A stretch of 64,000 nt of DNA, from contig NZ_JNWZ01000031.1 of the NCBI RefSeq assembly GCF_000716545.1, positions 9,295 to 73,294 of the forward strand, read 5' to 3'. Below, one piece after another: positions 34,685-42,335 of the stretch (position 1 is its first letter; each line of letters opens with the position of its first letter). The notes under the pieces are model-generated. The model saw only the letters and a list, made by a program, of their open reading frames with translations, was not told the origin of the DNA and did no database searches. This DNA comes from Kitasatospora phosalacinea (GTDB taxonomy: Bacteria > Actinomycetota > Actinomycetes > Streptomycetales > Streptomycetaceae). The translations under genes were made by a program, and so were the position numbers.

Positions 34685-36436
34685 TCAGGCCGGGCCGAGG
34701 ACGATCCGCTCGGTGACCTGGCCGGGGTGGACGGACACGCCGTCGAGCGTCGCGGGGTGCAGGTGGCCGGCCCGGTCGAGGGTGAACAGCAGGTCGTGGC
34801 CGGGCGGCAGGTTGCCGTCGGCGGGGCGGCGCAGCACCCGGGCGCCGGCGGCGTGCCGGCGGGCCAGCTCGGGGCCGGTCAGGGCGGCCGGGAGGACCGT
34901 CGCGGTGGGGGCGTCGCCCACCACGCCGGGCCCGGGCGCGGCGGCGGGCAGCCGGAACACCGGCAGGTCGGACCCGTCGCGCAGGACGGCCGCCGCGAGC
35001 GCGTTGAACTCGTCCTCGGCGGTCAGCAGGTACACCGCGGTGACGCCCTCCGCCTCGGCGCCCTCGCCGCTCGCGGTGGCCAGCAGCTCGCCGTCGGCGA
35101 GTTCGAGCCCGGCCGCGGCGATCCGCTCCCGCTGCTCGTCGCGCCCGGCCCACAGCAGCACGTCCAGGCCCGCCGAACGCAGCACGGAGGCCAGTTCGAC
35201 CGTCCAGGGCTCGCCGCCCACCAGCAGCGGGCGCGAACGGGCCGGGCGGGTCACCCGCAGCAGCCGGGCCACCGGGACGGCGGTCAGGCCGTACAGCGTC
35301 ACGGTGAACACGATCACCAGGAAGGTGGTCGGCAGGATCCGGTCCGCGCCGCCGACGCCCGCCGCGGCCAGGCCGGCGGAGAAGGTCGCGGCGGTGGACG
35401 CGGCGACGATGCCGCGCGGCGCCATCCAGCCCAGGAACGCCCGCTCGCCCTCGCCCAGGTCGGTGCGCAGGGTGGACAGCGACGCCACCACCGGCCGCAC
35501 CACGACCACCAGCAGCGCGGTCAGGGCCAGCGCGGGCAGCACCACCGGGCGCACCGAGGCCCAGGTGACGGTCGAGGAGATCGACACGAACAGCACGCCG
35601 ACGATCAGCGCCACCAGCGTCTCCAGGAAGGTCTGCCGGGCGGGCAGGTCGAAGGCGGGGGCGGTGGCGGCCACCACGCCCATCACGATCGCCGCGATCA
35701 GCCCGGTGTCGTCGCGCAGCGCGTCGCAGACCGCGGCGATGCCCACCACCGCCGCCAACTGGGCGTTGGTGCCCATGACTTCGTTCAGCCGGGCGCGGAC
35801 CAGCAACAGCCACAGCAGCGCCGCACCGACCGCGCCGCCGAGCAGGCCCAGGCCCACGTTGGCGGCGAACCGCAGTAGGCCCTGACCGATCCCCCGGTGC
35901 TGCTCGCTCACCAGCGCGTGGAAGACCAGCGCGCCGAGGATGCCGCCGATCGGGTCGATCAACGAGCCCTCCCACACCAGGATCCGCTGCACCCGCTCGT
36001 TCGGCCGGACGAAGTTCAGCAGCGGCCCCACCACGGTCGGCCCGGACACCACCAGCACCGCGCCGAGCATCGCCGCCGCCCGGCCCGAGACGCCGAGCAG
36101 CGGGGCGGCCGCGAACGCGGTGGCCGGGACGGTCACCACGATGCCGACCCACACCAGCCGCACCACCACCCGCCGGGCGTGGCCGGTCAGTCTGCGCAGG
36201 TCCAGGCCGAGCCCGGCCTCGTACAGGATGACCGCGACGGCGAGCGAGACCAGCGGGGAGAACGCCGGGCCCAGCAGCTGGTCCGGGTGGATGTCGTCGG
36301 TGACCGCGCCGGCCGCGAAGCCCACCGGCAGCAGCACGATGATCGCCGGGATGCGCAGCCGGGCGGCCAGCAGCTGGGAGGCGACGGCGAGCACCAGGGT
36401 CAGGCCGGCCCCGATCAGGATCTGCTCAGAGGTCAT
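34685..36436 (-). CDS. Cation/proton antiporter (CPA family) with C-terminal regulatory domain
   Basis: A 583-residue membrane protein. About 12 helices (residues 5-400) begin with LIGAGLTLVLAVASQLLAARL. They include the CPA1-type segment SGPTVVGPLLNFVRPNERVQRILVWEGSLIDPIGG and GWMAPRGIVAASTAATFS; the buried Asp in SLIDPIG fits the ion-binding site. The cytosolic C-terminal 180 residues have a TrkA_N/RCK-like beginning (RPLLVGGEPWTVELASVLRSAGLDVLLW), suggesting nucleotide control. It is probably a Na+ or K+/H+ antiporter for pH and salt balance. ATG 36436. Confidence 0.9.
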   Translation of the reverse strand: MTSEQILIGAGLTLVLAVASQLLAARLRIPAIIVLLPVGFAAGAVTDDIHPDQLLGPAFSPLVSLAVAVILYEAGLGLDLRRLTGHARRVVVRLVWVGIVVTVPATAFAAAPLLGVSGRAAAMLGAVLVVSGPTVVGPLLNFVRPNERVQRILVWEGSLIDPIGGILGALVFHALVSEQHRGIGQGLLRFAANVGLGLLGGAVGAALLWLLLVRARLNEVMGTNAQLAAVVGIAAVCDALRDDTGLIAAIVMGVVAATAPAFDLPARQTFLETLVALIVGVLFVSISSTVTWASVRPVVLPALALTALLVVVVRPVVASLSTLRTDLGEGERAFLGWMAPRGIVAASTAATFSAGLAAAGVGGADRILPTTFLVIVFTVTLYGLTAVPVARLLRVTRPARSRPLLVGGEPWTVELASVLRSAGLDVLLWAGRDEQRERIAAAGLELADGELLATASGEGAEAEGVTAVYLLTAEDEFNALAAAVLRDGSDLPVFRLPAAAPGPGVVGDAPTATVLPAALTGPELARRHAAGARVLRRPADGNLPPGHDLLFTLDRAGHLHPATLDGVSVHPGQVTERIVLGPA

Positions 36437-36679
36437 CCCGCCATCCCACGACGCGCACCGGGCCCCCGGCGCGCCACGCGCCCGGCAGGTCCCCCGTCCG
36501 GCCCAGTCGGCCCGGCGGAGGTCCTGCGGCAGTCCGGTGGCGACCCGGTGGCGGCCTCGTGGCGGCCCGGCCCGTCGGCCCCGGGGCGAATCGGGCCGTA
36601 CTGGTCACAAGCGGGGAAAACCCCACCCGCACAAGGAAGTTGCCAGGTCGAAGAAGTGCGGCCGAAACGCGACCCCCCG

Positions 36680-36708
36680 GTGACTGTCAGCGCGGCGTCC
36701 CTTACTGT
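36680..36708 (+). promoter_or_regulatory. Promoter of the FAD oxidoreductase gene
   Basis: GTGACT (36680-36685), a 17-bp spacer and TACTGT (36703-36708). The -10 ends six bases before ATG 36715, so transcription should begin at or next to the start codon (leaderless). Confidence 0.6.
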
Positions 36709-36714
36709 ACGGGC

Positions 36715-38055
36715 ATGAGTCCTAGGGGGAGCGCGGCCGGCGACCGCGGCACGGCAGTGGTGATCGGCGGCGGACTGGCCGGATGCCTGGCCGCCTGGGC
36801 GCTGCACGGCGTCGCGGACCGGGTCGTGGTGGTCGAACGCGACCGCTACCCGGAGGGGGCCGACTTCCGCCCCGGCGTCCCGCAGGCCAAGCACAGCCAC
36901 CTGCTGCTGGAGGCCGGTCAGCGCACCATCGACGACCTGCTGCCCGGCGCCCTCGCCGAACTCGTCGCGGCCGGCGCCAACCGCGTCCCGCTCTCCGGCG
37001 GCCTGCGCTGGCTCACCGCCGCCGGCTGGCTCGCCCCGTACGAGAGCGACCTCGCGGTGCTCGGCTGCAGCCGCCCGCTGATCGACCGGGTGGTGCTGGA
37101 CCGCGTCCGCACCGCGCCGAACATCGAGTTCCGCACCGGCACCGAGGTGACCGGCCTGCTCGGCGACCGGCACGCCGTCACCGGCGTCCGGACCGCCGGC
37201 CGGGGCAGGGACGGCGGACGGGACGCGGAGATATCCGCCGAACTGGTCGTCGACGCCGCCGGACGCTCCACCCGGGCCGCCAAGTGGCTCTCGCTGCTCG
37301 GCGCGTCCGTCGTCCCCCGGGAACGCGTCGACGCCGGCGTCTCCTACGCCACCCGCTTCTACCACCGCCCCGCCGAGGCCCCCGCCGACTCCGCCCTCTA
37401 CCTGCAGAGCCACGCCCCCGACCAGGGCCGCTTCGGCGTCCTGCTGCCCGTCGAGGGCCAGCGCTGGATCGTCGGCATCGGCGGCATGCGCGGCTTCGAA
37501 CCCTCCATCCAGCCCGAGGAGTTCGAGAAGCAGCTCGGCCTGCTGCGCGACCCCGGCATCGCCGAGGCGATCACCGGCGCCAAGCCCGCCGGGCCCGCCC
37601 GCGGCTTCGTCCCCGGGCCCAGCGTGTGGCGGCACTACGAGCGCTCCGCCCCGCACGGCTTCCTCGCCCTCGGCGACGCCTCCTGCACCTTCAACCCGGT
37701 CTACGGCCAGGGCATGACGGTGGCCGCCCTCGGCGCCCGCGCCCTGCGCGAGGCCGTCCGCAAGCACGGCGACCTCGGCCACGCGGCGGCCCGCGAGACC
37801 CGCGACGCCATCGCCTCGGTCACCAGGAACCCCTGGCAGATGGCCGCCGGCGAGGACGTCCGCTTCGCCGGCACCACCGGCGGTCCCTCCGGCCTCCAGG
37901 TCAAGGTCCAACAGCGGCTGCTGGACCGGGTGCTGGCCCGCGCCGTCACCGACGTCCGGGTCGCCGCCGCGTTCCACCAGGTCGCCGCCATGGTGGAACC
38001 GCCCACCCTGCTGTTCCGTCCCTCCGTGCTGGGACCGGTCCTGTTCGGCGGCTGA
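36715..38055 (+). CDS. FAD-dependent oxidoreductase, geranylgeranyl reductase/tryptophan halogenase-like fold
   Basis: A 446-residue p-hydroxybenzoate-hydroxylase-fold flavoprotein. The FAD fingerprint VVIGGGLAGCLAAWALHG is near residues 15-32. RFGVLLPVEGQRWIVGIGG lies in the substrate half. The second FAD motif GFLALGDASCTFNPVYGQGMTVAALGA is near 318-345. There is no halogenase WxWxIP motif, so oxygenation or reduction is more likely. No isoprenoid or polyketide genes are adjacent. It has its own promoter and no Shine-Dalgarno. Confidence 0.88.
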   Translation: MSPRGSAAGDRGTAVVIGGGLAGCLAAWALHGVADRVVVVERDRYPEGADFRPGVPQAKHSHLLLEAGQRTIDDLLPGALAELVAAGANRVPLSGGLRWLTAAGWLAPYESDLAVLGCSRPLIDRVVLDRVRTAPNIEFRTGTEVTGLLGDRHAVTGVRTAGRGRDGGRDAEISAELVVDAAGRSTRAAKWLSLLGASVVPRERVDAGVSYATRFYHRPAEAPADSALYLQSHAPDQGRFGVLLPVEGQRWIVGIGGMRGFEPSIQPEEFEKQLGLLRDPGIAEAITGAKPAGPARGFVPGPSVWRHYERSAPHGFLALGDASCTFNPVYGQGMTVAALGARALREAVRKHGDLGHAAARETRDAIASVTRNPWQMAAGEDVRFAGTTGGPSGLQVKVQQRLLDRVLARAVTDVRVAAAFHQVAAMVEPPTLLFRPSVLGPVLFGG

Positions 38056-38107
38056 CCGCACGGCCTCCGCACCGCGCTCCGGGCCCGTACCGGCGCGACA
38101 CCCCGGT

Positions 38108-38281
38108 GTGTCGGCCTGGGCGACGACTCCGGACAGCGCGGGCTTCCGGTTCGAGTTCTCCTGCTCGCGCTGCTACGGCACCTGGCGCTCCGAGTTCGAG
38201 CCCTTCCGCACCGGCCGGGCTCCGGCAGGGACTCGTACTCGCCCTCCCCGTTCGCGGGGTGGGGCGCCGGGCGCCCGGTGA
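38108..38281 (+). pseudogene. Truncated zinc-ribbon protein fragment
   Basis: From GTG 38108 the frame reads VSAWATTPDSAGFRFEFSCS then RCYGTWRSEFEPFRTGRA before degrading into Arg/Pro-rich sequence and a TGA at 38279. The CxxC with flanking aromatic residues resembles the first half of a zinc ribbon; the second CxxC is absent. There is no ribosome site. It is probably the remains of a larger gene. Confidence 0.4.
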
Positions 38282-38305
38282 CGGCGGCTCAGGCCCCGGA
38301 TCCGG

Positions 38306-38557
38306 TCAGATCCCGTGGGTGGGCAGCAGCAGGATCCGCTCGGGGTCGTAGCGCCGCCAGGCGGGGGCCGCGGTGGCGCCGATCAGGCGCAGGCGGCACC
38401 AGGGCTCGCCCTCGGGGGAGTGCCACCAGGCGTTGATCCGGCCCAGGGCCCACGTCCCGGAGCCGTCGAGCAGGACTTCCACGGGCTGGTAGGCGGGATG
38501 GACGTCCTGTTCCGGCGGGGACCAGGCGGGGTCGGTCTGCAGCTGCGGAGGGTGCAC
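38306..38557 (-). CDS. Small conserved hypothetical protein
   Basis: An 83-residue protein starting at GTG 38557 with GGAGG seven bases upstream. The sequence runs VHPPQLQTDPAWSPPEQDVH, then EVLLDGSGTWALGRINAWW, then EGEPWCRLRLIG, and ends RYDPERILLLPTHGI. The Trp and hydrophobic strand pattern suggests a small beta barrel. I recall similar short proteins in streptomycetes, without known function. It diverges from the Cys-rich regulator at 38791, with the dyad 38640-38655 between them. Confidence 0.7.
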   Translation of the reverse strand: MHPPQLQTDPAWSPPEQDVHPAYQPVEVLLDGSGTWALGRINAWWHSPEGEPWCRLRLIGATAAPAWRRYDPERILLLPTHGI

Positions 38558-38639
38558 TGCGGGCCTCCTTCGAGTCCGGTCGGCGGGGGTGACGGGTGCG
38601 GGGTGCCCGAACGGCCCGGCTGGTGGCGGTCGGGAACAC

Positions 38640-38655
38640 TCTACAGAGGTGTAGA
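38640..38655. promoter_or_regulatory. Inverted repeat TCTACA-GAGG-TGTAGA
   Basis: A perfect 6-bp dyad with 4-bp spacer in the divergent region of 38306-38557 and 38791. It is AT-richer than its surroundings. It is a candidate site for the Cys-rich HTH regulator. Confidence 0.5.
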
Positions 38656-38790
38656 AACCGATGGCGGGCAATCCGGACAGCGTGGCGCGACGGCGCCGCC
38701 CGGGTGGCGGGTTCACGCCGGATCCGGCCGCGTCGCGGGCGCCGTCCGGCCGCGCCGCGGGCCCCTTCCGGCCGGTCATAGACTCGACGG

Positions 38791-39423
38791 ATGACAGCTG
38801 AGGACTCCTCGATCGAGGCGCTGGGCGCCCTCGCCGACCCGGTGCGGCGCGCCCTCTACCGGCACGTGGCCGCGGCCCCGCAGGAGGTCGGCCGGGACGC
38901 GGCGGCCGAGGCGGCGGGCGTCTCCCGCTCCCTGGCCGCCTTCCACCTGGACAAGCTGGTCGACGCCGGCCTGCTGACGGCCTCCTACCGCCGCCCCGCC
39001 GGGCGCGGCGGCCCCGGCGCCGGCCGCCCCGCCAAGTTCTACCGCCGGGCCGACACCGAGATCGCGGTCACCCTCCCGCCCCGGGCCTACGGCGCGGTCG
39101 GCCGGCTGCTCGCCGAGGTGGTCGAACGGGCGGGCCTGGACCGGGAGTTGCAGGCGGCGGCCCGCACGGAGGGCGAGGCGGGGGAGTGCGCGTCCGACGA
39201 CCTGCCGGACGCCCTGCGCGAACGCGGCTACGCGCCGTTCCTGGACGGGGAGGTGCTGCGGCTGGGCAACTGCCCCTTCCACGCGCTGGCGGACGAGTTC
39301 CCCGCGCTGGTGTGCGGAATGAACCTGGCCCTGCTGGAGGGGCTGGCCGGGGACGGCTGGACGCCCGCGATGGACCCGTGCGCGGGCGGGTGCTGCGTGT
39401 CGCTCTCCAGGAGCCAGCTCTAA
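38791..39423 (+). CDS. HTH regulator with C-terminal cysteine cluster (SufR-like)
   Basis: A 210-residue regulator. The N-terminal ArsR/DeoR-type winged helix (about 8-85) includes ALADPVRRALYRHVAAA and GVSRSLAAFHLDKLVDAGLL. The C-terminal half carries C161, H164, C175, C197, C201 and C202 in GNCPFHALADEFPALVC and MDPCAGGCCV. This layout resembles the Fe-S binding region of SufR-type repressors, so redox or iron-sulfur sensing is plausible. No suf genes are nearby. ATG 38791 follows TAGACT (38779-38784) by six bases and has no ribosome site, so it is likely leaderless. Likely targets are the divergent small gene and the DUF3291 gene downstream. Confidence 0.85.
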   Translation: MTAEDSSIEALGALADPVRRALYRHVAAAPQEVGRDAAAEAAGVSRSLAAFHLDKLVDAGLLTASYRRPAGRGGPGAGRPAKFYRRADTEIAVTLPPRAYGAVGRLLAEVVERAGLDRELQAAARTEGEAGECASDDLPDALRERGYAPFLDGEVLRLGNCPFHALADEFPALVCGMNLALLEGLAGDGWTPAMDPCAGGCCVSLSRSQL

Positions 39424-39426
39424 AAA

Positions 39427-39465
39427 CAATATCCATTGACTATAGAAGCCGAGTCGGGCCATGCT
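39427..39465 (+). promoter_or_regulatory. Promoter of the DUF3291 gene with overlapping dyad
   Basis: TTGACT (39436-39441), an 18-bp spacer and CATGCT (39460-39465) lie six bases before ATG 39472, giving a leaderless message. CAAT-N4-ATTG (39427-39438) overlaps the -35. The local AT-rich stretch begins right at the regulator stop. Confidence 0.45.
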
Positions 39466-39471
39466 TGCCGC

Positions 39472-39960
39472 ATGACCACCCCTCAGCCCGCCGCCGCCCC
39501 GCGCGGCCACCACCTCGCCCAGGTCAACGTCGGCCGTACCGTCGCCCCGCTGGACAGCCCACAACTCGCCGGATTCATGGCCCAGTTGGCCGAGATCAAC
39601 GCGCTCGCCGAACGCAGCCCCGGCTTCGTCTGGCGGATGGTCGACGAGACGGGCGCCGACGCGACCGGCCTGCGGCCCGACCTGGAGGACGACCTGCTCC
39701 AGATCAACTGCTCGATCTGGGAGTCGGTCGAGGCGCTGCGCGACTACACCTACCGCAGCGACCACCTGCGGGTGCTGGCCCGCCGCCGCGACTGGTTCCA
39801 GCCCCCCACCGCGGCCCACCACGCCATGTGGTGGATCCCGATCGGCCACCGCCCCACCCCCGCCGAAGCGATGGCCCGCATCACCACCCTCCGCACCCAC
39901 GGGCCGGGCCCGGACGCCTTCACCTTCCGCGACCCGCATCCGGCACCGGGCGGGGAGTGA
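39472..39960 (+). CDS. DUF3291 family protein
   Basis: A 162-residue protein of the dimeric alpha/beta-barrel-like DUF3291 group: HLAQVNVGRTVAPLDSPQLA, NALAERSPGFVWRM, INCSIWESVEALRDYTYRSD, and HHAMWWIPIGHRPTPAEAMARI. Family members resemble heme-degrading or quinol monooxygenases, but no activity is established. It lies 48 bp downstream of the Cys-rich regulator and has its own leaderless-type promoter, so the regulator probably controls it. Confidence 0.88.
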   Translation: MTTPQPAAAPRGHHLAQVNVGRTVAPLDSPQLAGFMAQLAEINALAERSPGFVWRMVDETGADATGLRPDLEDDLLQINCSIWESVEALRDYTYRSDHLRVLARRRDWFQPPTAAHHAMWWIPIGHRPTPAEAMARITTLRTHGPGPDAFTFRDPHPAPGGE

Positions 39961-40027
39961 AGGCCCGGAAGGAGCGGCGGCGGACCTCTCGCGGCCACGG
40001 CCCCCCGCGGTGGTGCTCTCCCGGGTC

Positions 40028-41848
40028 TCAGCCGATCGGCTTCAGGCGGGTGCCGGAGGCCGTGACCGCCTCGACCGCGGTGGGGCCGGCGCCCGGGTTG
40101 TCGAGGGCCAGGGTGCGGGTGGGCGGGGCGGGTTGGTCGAGGCGGCGGGTCGGGGTGGTGACGGCCAGGCGGGTGATCCGGCGGCTGGCGGCCACCAGGA
40201 GGTAGGGGGTGCCGTTCGGGGCGCGCCAGCGGTACTGGGCGACGGTGTCCTGCTCGTAGCGGCTGCAGGCCCGCCCGTCCGCGTGCGCCAGCCGCTCGGC
40301 GCGGCCGCCGCCGGGCGGCAGCACCGCCGCCGCCGCGCTGCCCGAGCCGTCCCAGCGGTCGGCCCGCAGGCAGGCCCAGGCCAGTTCGCCGGCGTTCTGC
40401 GGAAGCCGCTGGTCGGCGAACTCCCACAGGTTCAACTGCCGTACCTCCGGCCCGGCTTCGGGCACCGCGCAGGCGCCCGCCGCCCACCGGCGCAGGGCCT
40501 GCGGGCCGACCGCCTCACGTGGCGGCCGGGCCGGGGAGGAGGCGTCCGGCGGCGGGGTGTACGTCAGGTGGGCGGGGGCGAGGCCGCCGAGGTCGGCGAG
40601 CAGGAAGGCGTGCTGCTCGGCGACCACCGGGTCCGAGCGCAGTTGCAGCACCGGCCCCGGGCAGCCCGGCGCGGCCGCCCCCGGCACCGGCGCGGTGACC
40701 CCGGCGGTGAGGGCCAGCGGGTGTTCCGCCTCGTCCGGCCGGTCCAGCCGCCGGGTCGCCGCGGACGCCACCCAGGGGGCCAGCAGGTACCGCGCGCCGT
40801 GGTCGTCGCGGTGCAGGACGACCGCCGCGCCCGCCGTCACGTCGCTGTCCCCGGCGGGTGCCAGGGCGAGGGCCGGGCCCGATCCGGACGCCGGGTCCTC
40901 GGTGTACCTGGCCAGGCTCCGGCCGTCCGTCAGCAGCACCACCGCCGCGCCGTCCAGCCGCCCCGCGTACAGGAGCTGGGGCACGGCGACGGGCGGGCCC
41001 GCCTGCCGCCAGGCGGCCGTCGCGCGGCTGACCAGGGCGCCGTCGTCGCGCAGGTCGCCGCGGGCGGGCCAGACCGGGAGGCCGAGCTTCGCGGTCGTCC
41101 GCCACAGGTCGTCGGCCCGGCGCTCGGGAACGGCCGCGCCCGGGGCGGCGGCCGCCGCCGCGTCCGGCCCGCCGGTGCCCGGCCCGGCCGGGAGCAGGGC
41201 CGGCAGGACGCCCGCGGTCAGCGCCACCGCCACCGTCGCGGCCGCCGCCGTCAGCCGGCGGCGGCGCAGCAGGTCGCCCGGCTGCAGGTGCACCGTGCAG
41301 GCGTCGTGGCCGGGCGGGAGGTCGGACCAGGCGGGGCCGCCCAGCGAGCGCAGCAGTTCGGCACCGGCCCGGGCGGCGTCGGCGGGCGCCTCCACCCCGG
41401 CCCAGGCCAGCACCTCGGCGGCCTCGGCCCGGGGCAGTCCGTCCAGCGCCTGGATCGCGAAACCCGCCCGCGCCGGGGCCGGCAACCCGGCCAGCCGGGC
41501 GTCGAGTTCGGCGTCCCCGTCGTCCGGCGGCGTGAACAGCCGCACCCCCCACACCCGGGGGAACGCCGCTCCGGGCCACCGCCGCCGGCGCAGCGCCCCG
41601 CGCAGCACCCGGATCCGCGCCGCCGGGTACCCGGCCGCCCCGGCCGCCCGTCCGCCGAGCACCGGCAGGGCCCGCTGCACCACCGCGTGCGCCGCCACCA
41701 CCCGGGCGTGCCGCCCCCGGTCGGCGGGCAGCGTCAGGTACGCCAGGCACACCAGCCGCCGGTAGTGCCGCACCAGTACGGCCTCCGCGGAACCCGGCCG
41801 ACCGCCCGCACCGGTCACCCCGGGCTGCGGCAGCGTCTTGAGATCCAT
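40028..41848 (-). CDS. Sigma-like N-terminal domain, single transmembrane helix and large extracellular domain
   Basis: A 606-residue protein. Residues 20-175 resemble a degenerate sigma-70 pair: AEAVLVRHYRRLVCLAYLTL (region 2-like), then RAGFAIQALDGLPRAEAAEVLAWAGV (region 4-like). The helix LTAAAATVAVALTAGVLPALL is at 199-219. The outer part (about 225-606) contains paired Cys and repeated beta-strand patterns such as GAAVVLLTDGRSLARYTEDP and TPYLLVAASRRITRLAVTTP. ATG 41848 follows GGAGGGG. The promoter at 41898-41920 is of ECF type. The function is unknown; the layout suggests a one-piece transmembrane signalling protein, comparable with the one at 47775. Confidence 0.7.
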   Translation of the reverse strand: MDLKTLPQPGVTGAGGRPGSAEAVLVRHYRRLVCLAYLTLPADRGRHARVVAAHAVVQRALPVLGGRAAGAAGYPAARIRVLRGALRRRRWPGAAFPRVWGVRLFTPPDDGDAELDARLAGLPAPARAGFAIQALDGLPRAEAAEVLAWAGVEAPADAARAGAELLRSLGGPAWSDLPPGHDACTVHLQPGDLLRRRRLTAAAATVAVALTAGVLPALLPAGPGTGGPDAAAAAAPGAAVPERRADDLWRTTAKLGLPVWPARGDLRDDGALVSRATAAWRQAGPPVAVPQLLYAGRLDGAAVVLLTDGRSLARYTEDPASGSGPALALAPAGDSDVTAGAAVVLHRDDHGARYLLAPWVASAATRRLDRPDEAEHPLALTAGVTAPVPGAAAPGCPGPVLQLRSDPVVAEQHAFLLADLGGLAPAHLTYTPPPDASSPARPPREAVGPQALRRWAAGACAVPEAGPEVRQLNLWEFADQRLPQNAGELAWACLRADRWDGSGSAAAAVLPPGGGRAERLAHADGRACSRYEQDTVAQYRWRAPNGTPYLLVAASRRITRLAVTTPTRRLDQPAPPTRTLALDNPGAGPTAVEAVTASGTRLKPIG

Positions 41849-41897
41849 CGGCCCCTCCAAGGCATCGGGACGAGCCCGGCTCTACGTCGGACGGACC

Positions 41898-41920
41898 AAC
41901 GAGTGGATCATCGGATAGTT
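41898..41920 (-). promoter_or_regulatory. ECF-sigma-type promoter
   Basis: Read leftward, AAC (41920-41918), 16 bp, CGTT (41901-41898), matching the AAC-N16-CGTT core recognised by many ECF sigma factors. It lies 50 bp from the start of the sigma-like membrane protein. Confidence 0.45.
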
Positions 41921-42335
41921 GCGCTACGCACCGCCGCGCCACCGCCGCGCCGCTTGCCGCGCTCCCTGCCGACCGGGTGGACCTCGCCGCACCGGGTGGT
42001 CGTCCGGTCGCTCCGTGCTGCTGTCGACGGCGGTGCGCTCGGCTCCGAGCCGCCCACCCCGACGACGGTCCGCCGGCGAAGCCCGCGTGCCCCGCGCGCC
42101 CCGCGCGCCCCATGCGCCCGTCCGCGTGGCCGGAACGGGAACGGAACTCCCGCCCATGGCCACCGCACTCCACCGGACGATCACCCCGGCCGCCCTGGCG
42201 CCGGCCGCCGCGTTCCTGGCCGCCGGGCCGGCACCGGGTGGTCCTCGACCGGCGGATCAGCCTGGCCCACGTCTGATCGGCCCGCAGCGCCCGAACGGCC
42301 CGGCCCCCGCCGTGCGGGGCCGGGCCGCCCAGGCG
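41921..42335. other. Intergenic, no confident gene
   Basis: About 415 bp. GCGCGCCCC-type repeats occur near 42090-42118. A short open stretch from ATG 42156 encodes an Ala/Pro-rich peptide with a weak signal-like start but has no support. I see no CRISPR repeat or other cas gene here, downstream of the Cas3-like gene. Confidence 0.4.

Noticed and set aside
41977..42276. Short plus-strand frames downstream of the Cas3-like gene, including an Ala-rich signal-like peptide from ATG 42156
   Set aside because: No ribosome site, low complexity, and the frame runs into the antisense of the Cas3 gene.
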